DNA of 5,148 bases from Alphaproteobacteria bacterium (GTDB lineage: Bacteria > Pseudomonadota > Alphaproteobacteria > RF32 > CAG-239). The position numbers and the translations under genes are program-made. The first letter of the stretch is position 1, and each line of letters begins with the position of its first letter. Below the pieces are notes generated by a model, which was not told the origin of the DNA, did no database searches, and saw only the letters and a list, made by a program, of their open reading frames with translations. The stretch is from positions 1 to 5,148 of the forward strand of contig JAGDBT010000163.1 of the NCBI GenBank assembly GCA_017958895.1, read 5' to 3'. Below, in pieces: positions 5,053 to 5,148 of this stretch.

Positions 5053-5080
5053 TCGAACAAATTTAGGAGCGCATAACACC

Positions 5081-5148
5081 ATGGATAAAGTATCAATCAT
5101 CTTACCTCTTTATAACTGTGAAAAGTATGTTCGTCATACTTTGCAATC
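5081..5148 (+). CDS. Family 2 glycosyltransferase, N-terminal fragment (3' end outside window)
   Basis: Only the first 22 codons are present, but they carry the typical start of GT-A fold family 2 enzymes: VSIILPLYNCEKYV (residues 4-17), the first beta strand and nucleotide-sugar loop, followed by RHTLQ at the start of the first helix. Such enzymes move a sugar from an NDP-sugar to a polysaccharide, lipid or protein acceptor, usually at the inner face of the membrane. The acceptor and sugar cannot be told from this fragment. The ATG is supported by AGGAG at 5065-5069, 11 bases upstream, and by a promoter at 5024-5052. It is divergent from the kinase-pyrophosphatase gene, and the region between (4890-5080) contains only their two promoters. 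Confidence 0.85.
   Translation, partial: MDKVSIILPLYNCEKYVRHTLQ

Overview
The window is AT-rich (roughly 40% GC by eye) and reads as bacterial chromosome. The genes are widely spaced, good sigma70-type promoters lie in the gaps, and intrinsic terminators sit between convergent units. An HU protein, an AnmK-type cell-wall recycling kinase and a lipoprotein with a lipobox indicate a Gram-negative bacterium. The HU sequence and base composition would suit a low-GC proteobacterium, possibly an alphaproteobacterium, but this is inference and not settled by the sequence. I see no phage, insertion sequence, CRISPR array, tRNA or rRNA, and no gene-free stretch longer than 300 bases.

Layout. Positions 2-322 (+) hold the C-terminal end of a TPR-repeat protein, followed 13 bases later by a complete HAD-family hydrolase (336-1013, +), probably in the same operon. 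A strong hairpin at 1026-1060 is shared with the convergent hu gene (1077-1349, -), which has its own promoter and a structured leader. Upstream of hu, also on the minus strand, is a divergent anhydro-N-acetylmuramic acid kinase homologue (1588-2889, -), driven by two overlapping promoters. A divergent intergenic region (2890-3063) separates it from a small lipoprotein gene (3064-3495, +) that ends at a strong terminator. A 91-residue single-span membrane protein (3665-3940, -) follows, with a near-consensus promoter and its own terminator. Next is a two-domain protein (4050-4889, -) that joins an N-terminal P-loop kinase to a C-terminal class I inorganic pyrophosphatase. The window closes with the first 22 codons of a family 2 glycosyltransferase (5081-5148, +), preceded by a clear promoter and Shine-Dalgarno.

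How the genes relate. Apart from the TPR/HAD pair, nearly every gene looks like its own transcription unit, so this is not one pathway cluster. The envelope is a loose theme (muropeptide recycling kinase, lipoprotein, small membrane protein, glycosyltransferase). The most unusual item is the kinase-pyrophosphatase fusion. Second are the coordinated substitutions in conserved AnmK motifs. I do not see a defence system or another multi-gene novel system.
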